DNA from: Methylobacterium aerolatum
GTDB taxonomy: Bacteria > Pseudomonadota > Alphaproteobacteria > Rhizobiales > Beijerinckiaceae
Direction: 5' to 3'
NCBI RefSeq assembly: GCF_022179085.1
Contig: NZ_BPQE01000031.1
Coordinates: 62,001 to 126,000 of the forward strand
DNA length: 64,000 bases
Each line of letters opens with the position of its first letter. Positions within the stretch are counted from its first letter, which is position 1. Below are positions 18,914-26,947 of this stretch, piece after piece. The notes under the pieces are model-generated. The model was not told where the DNA came from. It did no database searches and was given only the letters and a program-made list of their open reading frames with translations. Made by a program: the position numbers and the translations under genes.

Positions 18914-19327
18914 TCAGCGCGGAAAGTATTGCTGCTGGATCTGTCCGAAATCCTCGACCCAGCTTCGCATCGTGTCGGCCACGACGGCGATACCAGTCTG
19001 GGTCAATTGAATATGCCGGGTTCCCCGGGACTCGATCGTAGCGATGAAGCCGAGACGCTGTGCCTTCGCGACGTATTTGCGGATCGTCTCCGGTTTCAGC
19101 GAGGCGATCTTGATCTTCTCGAAGGCGAGCTTCTTCTCGACCTGAAGATTCGGCTGCAAGGCCAGGAACGACAGGATGTGCCAGAGATCCATGGCATCGC
19201 CGGCCTCCGTCGTCTGCCCGGAGACACGGCGCAGGGCATCGTCCCACCCGACGAACTGGCGGGTCGTGAGCGTCAGTAACTCCTGAACCCCCTCGCTCCG
19301 GAGAAACACCTCCTTCTCACCACCCAT
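18914..19327 (-). CDS. MarR-like winged-helix transcriptional regulator
   Basis: A 137-residue DNA-binding protein. The central part reads DLWHILSFLALQ, then IASLKPETIRKYVAKAQRLGFIATIE and the wing ESRGTRHIQLTQTGIAVVAD (about residues 98-118), the layout of a winged helix-turn-helix in which ETIRKYVAKAQRLGF would be the recognition helix. N- and C-terminal helices could dimerise. The ligand is unknown. GGCGCC-containing repeats lie just upstream of its start and may be its own operator. It is more AT-rich and less typical than the surrounding core genes. Confidence 0.7.
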   Translation of the reverse strand: MGGEKEVFLRSEGVQELLTLTTRQFVGWDDALRRVSGQTTEAGDAMDLWHILSFLALQPNLQVEKKLAFEKIKIASLKPETIRKYVAKAQRLGFIATIESRGTRHIQLTQTGIAVVADTMRSWVEDFGQIQQQYFPR

Positions 19328-19357
19328 TCCATCAACCTCTGGTCAAAATCGCCCAAG

Positions 19358-19399
19358 CTGGGCGCCACCCTCGCACCTGGGCGCAAGACAGGCGCCACT
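19358..19399 (-). promoter_or_regulatory. Repeated GGCGCC-type sites upstream of the wHTH gene
   Basis: Three related units, CTGGGCGCCAC (19358), CTGGGCGCAAG (19377) and CAGGCGCCACT (19389), lie 31-72 bases upstream of the regulator's start codon. They could be an autoregulatory operator; this is inferred from position and repetition only. Confidence 0.3.
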
Positions 19400-19524
19400 C
19401 CATCGCTAGCCCCCTTCCTAAATCGTGCGACAACGGATTTGAATACCGGACGCGCGACAAACGGCAGCGTCGACGACTGTTGATAACTCAGTCTGTCAAG
19501 TAATCGTCAGGTGGAGGGGGTGTG

Positions 19525-19833
19525 ATGCAACGTGCGGAGAAGCGGCGGCCACGGCGGATCGCCCTGTGGGCGGGCATCGTCGCCAAGCCCCGTCGCGGGC
19601 CGAGCACGCGCAAGGGCGTGCGGGTCGTGCGGTGGATCGGGGCGCGGTCCCGCCGCCAGCAGACGCCGCGCGCGCAGATAGGTCCGCCCGCGACGGATGG
19701 CGACAACGTCGTCGCCCTGACGTGGTCGGAGACGTTTGGACGGTCCGACGGGCCCTCGCTGTTCCAGCGGCTGGGCGTCGCCCCCGTCCTGGCCTTCCCG
19801 GCGCGGACGATGGCGGAGGCGGTCATGCGATAG
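19525..19833 (+). CDS. Possible small basic hypothetical protein
   Basis: A 102-residue ORF preceded by a strong ribosome site (GGTGGAGGGGG, about 5-7 bases before ATG 19525). The N-terminal half is very basic (MQRAEKRRPRRIALWAGIVA, RRGPSTRKGVRVVRWIGARS) and the second half neutral. No family is recognised. A similar-length frame on the opposite strand has no ribosome site. It sits just outside the left border of the integrative element. Confidence 0.4.
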   Translation: MQRAEKRRPRRIALWAGIVAKPRRGPSTRKGVRVVRWIGARSRRQQTPRAQIGPPATDGDNVVALTWSETFGRSDGPSLFQRLGVAPVLAFPARTMAEAVMR

Positions 19834-20217
19834 CGCATCGCCCGAACCAGTTCGGCGAGACTTCGCTTAGACCCGGCATCCGGTCGGACCGTCAGATGCC
19901 GTTTTCGCCGCGTATGGGAGATATCGTTTTGCGGATCAGCCTGTTGGGCGGCTGATGGTGCCCAGGAAAGGACTGGGGGTCCGCGAGGCGCAACGATTGA
20001 CTTAAAAGGGTTTTTCGTTTCGCCGTCCTGTCGTTGTTGAACAGTGATGGTGAACGTAAGAGGCGCTGGCAGTCAATGGGAATGAGGCGGTAAACTCACT
20101 CCCCTTGGGCATGACGATGGGACGCTATGCAGGACCTGCGTCTCTTGAGGCGATGCGAGCCTGCGTGAAAGCCGTTGCCCTGCCAACGAAATGCGAAGCT
20201 AACAGCTCGCTATCATG
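19834..20217. other. Gap across the left element junction
   Basis: It contains the left att repeat (19928-19974). Base composition becomes visibly AT-richer from about 19980 onward. No gene or RNA is recognised in the rest. Confidence 0.6.
19928..19974. repeat. Left attachment site (attL), 47 bp
   Basis: Identical over 47 bases to 30355-30401, beginning TTTGCGGATCAGCC and ending CCCAGGAAAGGACT. It carries the tRNA-Leu 3' end without the rest of the tRNA, as expected of the displaced original tRNA end. Confidence 0.9.
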
Positions 20218-20790
20218 TCAGTTGATGGTTCTGCGAGACCTCTTCAGGCCATCTTGAGCTGCCGTGATGGCGCGTCCAACGGCCCACAGAAGGGCGTCAA
20301 CGGCCCTCCGTAGAGGCGAGCCTTCCTTCTCGCCAAGATCGTCAATCTCCTGTCTGGCCTCTAACGTGAGGGCTGCAACGTGATTGAGCGAAGGACCCTC
20401 GGCGCGTGGGGCGAAGAACAGGGCGCGATCTTCGGCCTGCCCGTCCATCTTGCTCTCGGTGATGTCGATGATGATGCCCCGGCCGGTCATCGCTCCAGTG
20501 GACTGATTGCGTTCGTAGCGCCCCCTCGCAAGGACCCAGCACAGGTCGGTGGGCGTTGGCCGAGTACGGAACTCGATGACGTACATGCCGCCAAGTGTGC
20601 GGACTTGGGTCAACTTCTCTTCGAGCGCCGTTCGATCTTCAGGAACCACCGCATCAACGTAGCGAGCCAATGGCAATCCTATCGCGGCTTCGTGAGGGTC
20701 GATCCCGAACAGCGCTGCTATGGTCCCATCCACACGAGTACGACCGTTGTCGAAGTCCGTCTCCCACACCCCTACCTGCGACGCGCTCAA
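20218..20790 (-). CDS. PAS domain protein, probably 5'-truncated
   Basis: A 190-residue soluble protein. Residues 1-115 form a PAS domain (SQVGVWETDFDNGRTRVDGT, ALFGIDPHEA, YVIEFRTRP, GRGIIIDITESKMDGQ), the type that usually precedes histidine kinase or phosphodiesterase modules. No kinase domain follows; the C-terminus is helical and basic. The only available start is TTG 20790, and an in-frame TAG lies two codons before it, just where similar PAS domains would continue upstream (ALSASQVG). It is likely a remnant or a stand-alone PAS protein. It lies at the left end of the element. Confidence 0.6.
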   Translation of the reverse strand: MSASQVGVWETDFDNGRTRVDGTIAALFGIDPHEAAIGLPLARYVDAVVPEDRTALEEKLTQVRTLGGMYVIEFRTRPTPTDLCWVLARGRYERNQSTGAMTGRGIIIDITESKMDGQAEDRALFFAPRAEGPSLNHVAALTLEARQEIDDLGEKEGSPLRRAVDALLWAVGRAITAAQDGLKRSRRTIN

Positions 20791-20973
20791 CGCCTAAGGC
20801 GTAAACGAAAGCAGTGGTTGATCGGTGCGACCCGACATTCTTGTGCCTCGGCAGACCGACGTTGCCGGAGCCTAAGGCAACATAGGCGACGATGGTTCCG
20901 CTTCACTTTCGCCTTGAACGATAGGCAAAGGCGGTAAGTTGCAACCTGTGGCTGAAGTCTGGAGCGGAGCAGA

Positions 20974-21309
20974 ATGGTTGATGCGCTGACGTTCCAGGCA
21001 CCCCGGCAGCCCGCCCACCGAAGCGCGCAACTCCTTCAGCAGATCGCTGATACCCTTGGCGTGAAGACTGATGCGTTTCGCGAGGGAACGAGACGCCACT
21101 TGTTCTACACCGCCGAGGATGGAGCCCAGTGGTTCGTTCTATCCGAAGCCGATGGTCTGCTGGTCGTTCGACAGGTTGGGGCCGCCGTCGAGCATCTCGG
21201 CTCAGTTGATGAACCTGTGGTTCGGTTCCTCGCGCAGCACCATCAAACGCCCCAGGGCCAAGCCCTTGAGGCCCTTGTCAACCGCCTTCTTCTGACTTGT
21301 CTGCGTTGA
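20974..21309 (+). CDS. Hypothetical protein of the element
   Basis: A 111-residue soluble protein with ribosome site GGAGCGGAG upstream of ATG 20974. It contains a helical first half (RSAQLLQQIADTLGVKTDAF), a short beta-rich stretch (HLFYTAEDGAQWFVLSEADG, LLVVRQ) and a helical end with QHHQTPQGQALEALVNRLL. No motif identifies a function. It is convergent with the SleB-like gene at 21329. Confidence 0.6.
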   Translation: MVDALTFQAPRQPAHRSAQLLQQIADTLGVKTDAFREGTRRHLFYTAEDGAQWFVLSEADGLLVVRQVGAAVEHLGSVDEPVVRFLAQHHQTPQGQALEALVNRLLLTCLR

Positions 21310-21328
21310 TGCTCCCCCGATGCGGGCG

Positions 21329-21913
21329 TTAGTGCTCCCGGAGCGCGAAACCCGAGGTGGGCTGCACAGACGCTGATGCGGATGCCGTCCCGCCTTGGCC
21401 GGTGGCGTTTTTGGTCTTGAGCTTCTCGTAGAAGACGTTGCCCCCAGCGGAGGCCACATAGTGCATGTTGTTGTAGTGGAAGTGGTATCCGGCCGTGTGG
21501 AAGTACATGGCCTTGCCCACCTTCGGGTGCCGCTCGCCAGCGAGGACGGCATCGGTGACCTCGGCCACCTTGTCGAGGTCCTTCTCCTGCATCGGCTTCG
21601 TCAGCACCCCGGTAGCGAACTGACCCTTCTGGCCCACCACGGCACAGATGCCCCCCGGAAACATCGCGGCTTCAAGCCTGTTCATCACCACCGTACCGAC
21701 TGCCAGCAGGCCCTCGGCGTCATCTCGTTTGCTCTCGAAGTACATAGCGCGCCCGAGACAGTCGCGTTCAGCATCGCTGACAATCAGGGAAGCTCTCTGC
21801 GCTGAAATGGAGCCGGTGGTCTGAGGGTCCATCGTATTGCAGGCGCCGAGGCCGCTACAGAGAAGCACGATTGTGAGGCGTCCTACGGATGAAGTCGTCC
21901 TGACACTCTGCAT
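21329..21913 (-). CDS. SleB-family cell-wall hydrolase, lipoprotein
   Basis: The Hydrolase_2 (SleB/CwlJ) fold cleaves or remodels peptidoglycan. The domain is recognisable by ERDCLGRAMYFESKRDDAEG, the catalytic-Glu-bearing MYFE segment, then GLLAVGTVVMNRLEAAMFPG, and later HTAGYHFHYNN. Starting at ATG 21913 gives an N-terminus MQSVRTTSSVGRLTIVLLCS followed by the lipobox-like LGAC, predicting a lipid-anchored protein; an in-frame GTG at 21997 would add 28 residues. 194 aa. On a mobile element it could assist entry or lysis, but a housekeeping-type role is equally possible. Confidence 0.82.
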   Translation of the reverse strand: MQSVRTTSSVGRLTIVLLCSGLGACNTMDPQTTGSISAQRASLIVSDAERDCLGRAMYFESKRDDAEGLLAVGTVVMNRLEAAMFPGGICAVVGQKGQFATGVLTKPMQEKDLDKVAEVTDAVLAGERHPKVGKAMYFHTAGYHFHYNNMHYVASAGGNVFYEKLKTKNATGQGGTASASASVQPTSGFALREH

Positions 21914-22286
21914 ACAGCTGGGCGTTGCTCCTGTGACGAGGTGCGCTCGGCTGCTCGTTGCCTCCACGCTCCTCTTACGGTTGAGCTTAGCCGGCACTTC
22001 TGGGCGATGATATGGCAGGGCTGGCGCATGGGGTTCGTGGCCGTGGCCGCAAGGTAGAGATCTTATCTCCGAAAAAAGCGACCAAGATCATTCCAGGGAT
22101 GGATAGGATCTCTTAAGGCAGACTGTTCCGAAGCCCCCGGAACTTCGAGGTATACACCCCCGATAACCTCTCCACCCCTGCACATTTTAGCGGATCTAAT
22201 GATGCGTAAGCTGGGTTGATCTTCAGCTATGACTTGATCAGAACAGCCATAGCCCGCGACGCAACGCGGCTGGTGGGGACCTGTTC
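21914..22286. other. 373-base stretch without a confident gene
   Basis: A lower-GC spacer within the element, upstream of the SleB-like gene and ahead of a small plus-strand ORF. A short inverted repeat (GTTCCG-N7-CGGAAC, 22125-22143) is visible; nothing else is recognised. Confidence 0.5.
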
Positions 22287-22499
22287 ATGGCTAAGATCGA
22301 GGTGTGTGGTGCTGAGATCGAAGTGGGTGGAGGGGCGCTGTTCCTATCCCTCCTCGGTGTGGGGGAGGTGTGGGCCGAAACCGTCACGAACGCTGATGCC
22401 CCCCGCCCGTTCGGGTGCTGGTGGACCGAGACCGGCTCGATGCTCGTGGAATGGGGGACGGTTCACATGGTCCTGTCACCGTCCCGTGCGCCTGCATGA
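22287..22499 (+). CDS. Possible small hypothetical protein
   Basis: A 70-residue ORF, MAKIEVCGAEIEVGGGALFL..., with a mixed hydrophobic middle and a WTETGSMLVEWGTVHMVLSP end. The ribosome site is weak (GTGGGGACC). No family is recognised. It is reported because the composition looks coding and no overlapping frame is better. Confidence 0.4.
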   Translation: MAKIEVCGAEIEVGGGALFLSLLGVGEVWAETVTNADAPRPFGCWWTETGSMLVEWGTVHMVLSPSRAPA

Positions 22500-22770
22500 G
22501 CGGCGCCTCTGTAGTAGCCTCAGGAGCCCCTTGAGCGACTGTGCGGGCTCGGAAGGTGCGGGCCCCCCCAGACGAGGTGTCGTCAGCCTCACACGCGCGC
22601 GTTGCACGTAATGGACGGCACGTCAAAGCCACCACTGGGACAAGGGGGCTCGCCTCCCCGTCTGCGCCGTAAGATCTGACCTGTGATGGTCATGGGCGCG
22701 AACCAACTCCAACCCGCCCCACTGAGGGGCTTCACATCGAGGGCCACGGGCCTTCTCGAAAGGATGAGCC

Positions 22771-23079
22771 ATGATCATGATGGGAACGGAGATGACCAGA
22801 GCAGAGATGCGGATCAGGCTGGACGAGATGTCCGAAGAGATCAGGAAGCTGGTTGCTGAACACCGGGAACTTCTTCGTGCCTCGGAAGACGACACCCTTG
22901 AGGAGATGGCTGACCTCGATCACGAGTTGGCCGAGCTTGAAGCGATGCGGGACATCATCAAGCGGGTGGAGGCGGGTGGTCTCGGCAAGGAGGAGCGTAC
23001 TGCCCTTTACGCGCGTCTCCTGTCGATGACCCAGATGGACCAACTTCGTGCGCTCCCAACGCCAGCCCGGATGAACTGA
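22771..23079 (+). CDS. Small coiled-coil protein
   Basis: A 102-residue, strongly acidic helical protein. Residues about 8-65 form a probable coiled coil (TRAEMRIRLDEMSEEIRKLV, LEEMADLDHELAELEAMRDI) and a shorter helix follows. An AAGGA ribosome site lies 7 bases before ATG 22771. Such proteins are common on phages and islands; no specific role can be assigned. Confidence 0.65.
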   Translation: MIMMGTEMTRAEMRIRLDEMSEEIRKLVAEHRELLRASEDDTLEEMADLDHELAELEAMRDIIKRVEAGGLGKEERTALYARLLSMTQMDQLRALPTPARMN

Positions 23080-23434
23080 AGGTGCCGTCCCCAATGCCTG
23101 TTGGATGCCGGGCTGCGCTCAACAGCGGCTGTCAGCGCCTTTGGCCTACCCTGCCAGCCCATAGGGGAGAACGGCCGTCCTTGATGCGTAGGCGCCTCCT
23201 TGCCGGGTATCGGGAGGAGAACCCTCAGAGGGGGGCAGCGGGAATGACGAAAACTTTCGAGGGGGCATCGATGAAAACCGATTGCGCTGCTGTCCCCCTC
23301 GGGGTGGCCTCGATCCGATAGAGCGATGGGTGGGGTGGGGGCTCGATGTCAGGCCCCTCCTTCCCGAGGTCAGCCGACTTCAAGCCATCGCATCGGAGAG
23401 CAGAACACCATGACCCAGGAGAGCAGGAGGGCCC
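23080..23434. other. 355-base stretch with no confident gene
   Basis: A 79-codon frame (23082-23321) is present but lacks a ribosome site and has shadow-like composition. A 12-codon frame, ATG 23410 to TGA 23446, overlaps the start of the next gene and could couple its translation. Confidence 0.5.
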
Positions 23435-23830
23435 GTGCCTTCACTTGAGCGGTTCTATCCCGAGGGCTACGTCGCCCGGCTGCACCGGAGAGGGTACGAG
23501 ACCATCGGGCGGGGTGGGATGGACGCCCTCAGGAACGATGCGTCCCTCTTGTTCGCCAAGCCCAGTGCCGGTGTCGTGGTGAAGGTAGGGCTTGAACCCT
23601 ACGCGGACCCACGGCCCCGTTACGCGGCGTGGTGCTTCCGCCATCCCGGCCCGTTCATGCTCTCGGTGCGGAGCTTAATGTGGCACGGAGACGCCGGGGG
23701 GATGGGGCTGTCACGCGATGCTGGCCGAGAAAGCCATACCGGACATCAGTGCGACGTCCCTACCTCGGCACTTCACATCATGCTCTCGGACTTTGGCGTA
23801 CGCGGCGAGGCCAGCGGACCTTCCGACTGA
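23435..23830 (+). CDS. Hypothetical protein, possibly a frameshifted phage-type gene
   Basis: GTG 23435 follows a strong GGAGG site, so translation starts here. Residues 1-75 look like a folded alpha/beta domain (FYPEGYVARLHRRGYETIGR, LLFAKPSAGVVVKVGLEPYA, RYAAWCFRHPGPFMLSVRSL). The pattern of a VVVKVG strand followed by an aromatic A-W helix recalls small kinase-like proteins of T7-like phages, a weak resemblance from memory. After about residue 82 the composition becomes less protein-like, while a neighbouring frame continues plausibly (MLAEKAIPDISATSLPRHFT at 23718). A frameshift is therefore possible. Confidence 0.4.
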   Translation: MPSLERFYPEGYVARLHRRGYETIGRGGMDALRNDASLLFAKPSAGVVVKVGLEPYADPRPRYAAWCFRHPGPFMLSVRSLMWHGDAGGMGLSRDAGRESHTGHQCDVPTSALHIMLSDFGVRGEASGPSD

Positions 23831-24041
23831 TGACGTTGCCCACAAGCGCACCAAGGATGCCGAAGGTAAGCCAGCCGAACAGCGGGATTGCCGTCCCGAG
23901 GAGCGCGAGGCCCATGCCTCCGACCTTCAGACCGAGTAGGGAGCCACCAAGGCCAAAGCCGGAAGTCACTCGACGTTCGTGAGTGCTCGTCAGCAGGCGC
24001 CATGTACGGGCCAGCAGCGCCTTCGCGTTCCTCAAGTCCAT
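23778..24041 (-). CDS. Small two-span membrane protein
   Basis: An 87-residue protein with a polar N-terminus (MDLRNAKALLARTWRLLTST) and a Gly-rich hydrophobic region forming two probable helices (GFGLGGSLLGLKVGGMGLAL and TAIPLFGWLTFGILGALVGN), ending in a basic tail. It resembles small holin- or glycine-zipper-type membrane proteins in layout only. It overlaps the 3' end of the convergent gene at 23435 by 53 bases. Confidence 0.5.
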   Translation of the reverse strand: MDLRNAKALLARTWRLLTSTHERRVTSGFGLGGSLLGLKVGGMGLALLGTAIPLFGWLTFGILGALVGNVISRKVRWPRRVRQSPRA

Positions 24042-24234
24042 CTCTCCGTGCGAACTACCGGAGCCAGTTCAACCACTTCGCGTCACCAAAGCCTTACGTT
24101 CCAGTAGGCCTTGGTCTCGTGGAGCGTTCCAGGGGACCGCATTTCCTGTTCCAGAAGAGTGGTGTTGACTTTCGGAATGGCCAAGAGCATCACGTCTTAG
24201 ACCCTTGTGGAATGGTTGGACGGAGACTTGAGCC

Positions 24235-24792
24235 ATGATCGTTGGATACGCGCGGACCTCGACGCTGGATCAGGAGGCCGGGTTCGAGGCTCAGGTCCGA
24301 GACCTCACCGCCCTCGGGTGTGAGAGGATCTTCAAGGAGCAGGTGTCGTCGGTCGGCAAGCGGACGGAGCTTGATGCTGCCGTGGACTTCTGCCGCGAGG
24401 GCGACACGCTGGTGGTGACCAAGCTGGATCGCCTTGCCCGTTCCGTCACCCACCTCGGGAAGATCATCGAGACCTTGGAGGCCAAGGGTGTGGCCATGCG
24501 GATCGTGAACCTCGGCGTCGATACGACCACACCCACTGGCAAGCTGATGCTGAACGTCCTCGGGGGCGTGGCGCAGTTCGAGCGGGAGATGATGCTGGAA
24601 CGCCAGCGGGAGGGGATCAAGTCGGCCAAGGACGCTGGCAAGTACAAGGGCAGGAAGCCCACGGCACAAGCCAAAGCCGATGAGATCAAGGCATTGAAGG
24701 CCGAGGGACTGAGTATGGCGAAGATCGCCAGCAAGCTCGGGATCGGCGTGGGTAGCGTCCATCGTGCCCTGAACCCCGCCAAGCAAGCCTGA
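24235..24792 (+). CDS. Serine recombinase (resolvase/invertase family)
   Basis: Catalyses site-specific DNA recombination through a serine-DNA link. The 185-residue protein has the small-resolvase architecture: a catalytic domain (residues 1-140) with the nucleophile in MIVGYARTSTLDQ (Ser9 or Ser10 region), VVTKLDRLARSVTHLGKII, and AQFEREMMLERQREGI. A C-terminal helix-turn-helix follows (EIKALKAEGLSMAKIASKLG, about residues 150-170). Length fits Tn3/Hin-type enzymes. It may resolve multimers or invert a segment of the element; no inverted target site is obvious nearby. Confidence 0.93.
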   Translation: MIVGYARTSTLDQEAGFEAQVRDLTALGCERIFKEQVSSVGKRTELDAAVDFCREGDTLVVTKLDRLARSVTHLGKIIETLEAKGVAMRIVNLGVDTTTPTGKLMLNVLGGVAQFEREMMLERQREGIKSAKDAGKYKGRKPTAQAKADEIKALKAEGLSMAKIASKLGIGVGSVHRALNPAKQA

Positions 24793-24907
24793 ACATAGCA
24801 ACAGGGGGAGGAGCGGCCTTGATGGTCGCCTCCCTCAACGACAACCTTCCGTGTGCCCTTCAGTCCCTGTTTGGCAGGCCACGGTTCCTAAAAGAGAGAG
24901 TTTTCCG

Positions 24908-25576
24908 ATGACACGAACGTGCCGGGCTCCCGGCTGCGGTGAGCCCGCTTCGACACGCTTTTCCCTGTACTGCCGAGCCCACAAGACCCGCCTACGCCGC
25001 CATGGGGCCATTGATCAGGAAGGCGTCACCGAGGCCGCCCTTGGGCCTTACAGGCGACTGGTGAGGGCACGGGTGAAGCGCAACGAGACCAGCCCCTTGT
25101 GGGCACAGTTGGAGGATCGGTGGGCCACCGTAGTCAACCACGCCAAAGGCATCGTTGCGGCCCATGAGCGGGGAGAGACGGGGTACAGCCACGAGCGCAA
25201 GGCTGCGCATGAGGTGATCAAGGTAGCCGGGGACGTGGAGGCGAAGGCTGTCGTTGAGACGGCGCTTGCCTTGTTCCTGATGGAGGGGGAGCAGCCCCGA
25301 AGGTTTCGTTCAGATGCTGCCTTCCGATGGCAGATGGTGCGAAGGGTTCGGGGACTTACCGACCTGAACGCGGGCACCTTCTACGACCACGAGAGCGGCA
25401 AGGTGAAGCGTGTTTACAAGGACCTGACGCCGCGTGCTGTGGCCGTGATGGGGCAGTGGTTGGCTGACGCCTTCGGGGGCGCGGGGATGCACCTCGCCAA
25501 GATGGAGGAGCGAGATCGGGAGAAGGCGGTGAGCGCCCGGCAGGAGATGCACCAAGCGTTGGAGGAGTTGAAGTGA
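24908..25576 (+). CDS. Hypothetical protein with N-terminal zinc-finger-like Cys cluster
   Basis: A 222-residue protein. The first 25 residues carry a compact metal-site pattern (TCRAPGCGEPASTRFSLYC then RAHKTRLRRHG: C-x4-C-x11-C-x2-H). The rest is helical and highly charged, ending in a coiled-coil-like segment. A GAGAGAG site precedes ATG 24908. Its TGA overlaps the GTG start of the ParB-like gene by 4 bases, so the two are translated together. It is probably a DNA- or RNA-binding partner of the ParB-like protein; this is inferred from context. Confidence 0.65.
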   Translation: MTRTCRAPGCGEPASTRFSLYCRAHKTRLRRHGAIDQEGVTEAALGPYRRLVRARVKRNETSPLWAQLEDRWATVVNHAKGIVAAHERGETGYSHERKAAHEVIKVAGDVEAKAVVETALALFLMEGEQPRRFRSDAAFRWQMVRRVRGLTDLNAGTFYDHESGKVKRVYKDLTPRAVAVMGQWLADAFGGAGMHLAKMEERDREKAVSARQEMHQALEELK

Positions 25577-26307
25577 GCGCCGGAGCTACGAAGGATGGTA
25601 GCCTGCGCACGGTCTCCCTCGACGCGGTGGCTATGGATGCGTTCTTCCAGATCAGGGAGAAGCTGAACCCCCGTACGGTGGAGAGCTACCAGCACCTTTA
25701 CAGAGCCGGGACGGAGATGCCGCCTGTAGAGGTAGCTCTCGTGGACGGCATCATGATCCTGGTGGACGGGTGGCACCGAGCGACCGCGTTGAAGGCGCTG
25801 GGTCGGGAGATGATCGAGGCTACGGTCACGAAGATGACCCGCCAGGAAGCGCGATGGAAGGCGGCCGATGCCAACAGTCGGCACGGTCTCCAACTCAAGC
25901 CTGCGGAGAAGCGTCAGAGGTTCCGCGTTTACGTCGAGACGGGCCAGCAACAGGCGAGACAGCGGGGGAAGGTGAAGTCCTACCGTGAGATGGAGCGTGA
26001 CCTCGGGATGCCGTTCACGACCATCCGAAGCTGGATGCAGAAGGACTTCCCGAAGGTCGCGGCTCAGATCGGTGGGGGACAGCCTGAGAAGGTGGAGAAG
26101 CCCCAGGAGCCTGAGCGGACACCAGCAGTGGAGCGTTCGGTGGCGGCCATCGCGGACCTTGCAGCGGCCTTCCAGAGCACGAGCGTGCCTGCTGATCGGG
26201 GGGAGATCATCGCACTGATCGAGGATGCGCTCCAACGCTTGAAGGGGAGCGGCAACTGGGCGTCACGGGCCGTGGACGAGTTCGCGGACGATGACGAGGG
26301 CCTTTGA
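25573..26307 (+). CDS. ParB N-terminal-domain protein
   Basis: The 244-residue protein opens with a ParB/Srx-like nucleotide-binding domain (about residues 10-95). Its signature is VDGIMILVDGWHRATALKAL, matching the G-[WH]-HR box that binds CTP in ParB and nucleotide in related enzymes. A helix-turn-helix follows (KSYREMERDLGMPFTTIRSWM, about residues 135-155), then a helical tail. There is no ParA partner in the element. It may act as a segregation or regulatory factor, or as one of the ParB-fold enzymes carried by phages. It starts with GTG overlapping the preceding stop. Confidence 0.75.
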   Translation: MSAGATKDGSLRTVSLDAVAMDAFFQIREKLNPRTVESYQHLYRAGTEMPPVEVALVDGIMILVDGWHRATALKALGREMIEATVTKMTRQEARWKAADANSRHGLQLKPAEKRQRFRVYVETGQQQARQRGKVKSYREMERDLGMPFTTIRSWMQKDFPKVAAQIGGGQPEKVEKPQEPERTPAVERSVAAIADLAAAFQSTSVPADRGEIIALIEDALQRLKGSGNWASRAVDEFADDDEGL

Positions 26308-26416
26308 GAAAATGATGATCTGACAATGCGTTAGGCGAAAACCTGTTCAGATTGAACGATGTAGGGAAAGAAAACGGGCACCAAGTGCCTGTCACAGCAG
26401 AGGAAACTACCTGTTC

Positions 26417-26929
26417 ATGCAAGGTGACACCAACGAACTTACGGTGCCGAACACCGAGCTTCATCAGTCTGCACCAGCCCCCAAGCGGATCACCATAGCC
26501 TTCGATGGCGGCTGCATCGGGAACCCTGGGCCGGGTGGCTGGGGTGCCATCCTGATCAACGAGGGGACGAAGGCCGAGAAGGTGGTGAAGGGCAACGATA
26601 CGGCCACCACGAACAACCGCATGGAACTGTCTGCGGCCATTGGGGGACTGAGTGCCTTGAGCCCCGGGGCGGTGGTCTCGATGATCGGAGACAGCCAGTA
26701 CGTGATCAAGGGTATCACGGAGTGGTTGCCCGGTTGGAAGCGGAAGGGGTGGAAGACTTCGGCAGGGAAGCCAGTGCTGAACGTCGAGCTATGGCAGGCA
26801 CTGGAACTGGCGGTAGCGCGGCACGAGAGCGTGTCGTGGACGTGGACAAGGGGCCACGTTGGTCACGAACTGAACGAGCGTGTGGACAAGATCGCCAACG
26901 GGGAAGCACGGAAGGCGCTGAGGTCGTAG
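26417..26929 (+). CDS. rnhA: Ribonuclease HI
   Basis: RNase HI hydrolyses the RNA strand of RNA-DNA hybrids. All four catalytic carboxylates are visible: Asp in ITIAFDGGCIGNPGPGGWGA (about residue 31), Glu in TTNNRMELSAAIGGL, Asp in MIGDSQYVIKGI, and Asp in NERVDKIAN preceded by the conserved GHVGHELNERVD. 170 aa, including an N-terminal extension of about 22 residues beyond the core fold. On a mobile element this is probably additional to a chromosomal rnhA and could serve element replication or R-loop control. Confidence 0.93.
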   Translation: MQGDTNELTVPNTELHQSAPAPKRITIAFDGGCIGNPGPGGWGAILINEGTKAEKVVKGNDTATTNNRMELSAAIGGLSALSPGAVVSMIGDSQYVIKGITEWLPGWKRKGWKTSAGKPVLNVELWQALELAVARHESVSWTWTRGHVGHELNERVDKIANGEARKALRS

Positions 26930-26947
26930 CTCACCAGAGCCGCACGT

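Noticed and set aside
19488-19838. 116-codon minus-strand frame near the left att site
   Set aside because: No ribosome site; the plus-strand frame at 19525 has a strong one, though both remain uncertain.
21329-21913. SleB-like gene as a phage endolysin
   Set aside because: A lipobox-like N-terminus predicts a lipid-anchored envelope protein rather than a cytoplasmic endolysin, and no holin neighbour is certain.
23082-23321. 79-codon frame in the element
   Set aside because: No ribosome site and shadow-like composition; not conserved-looking.
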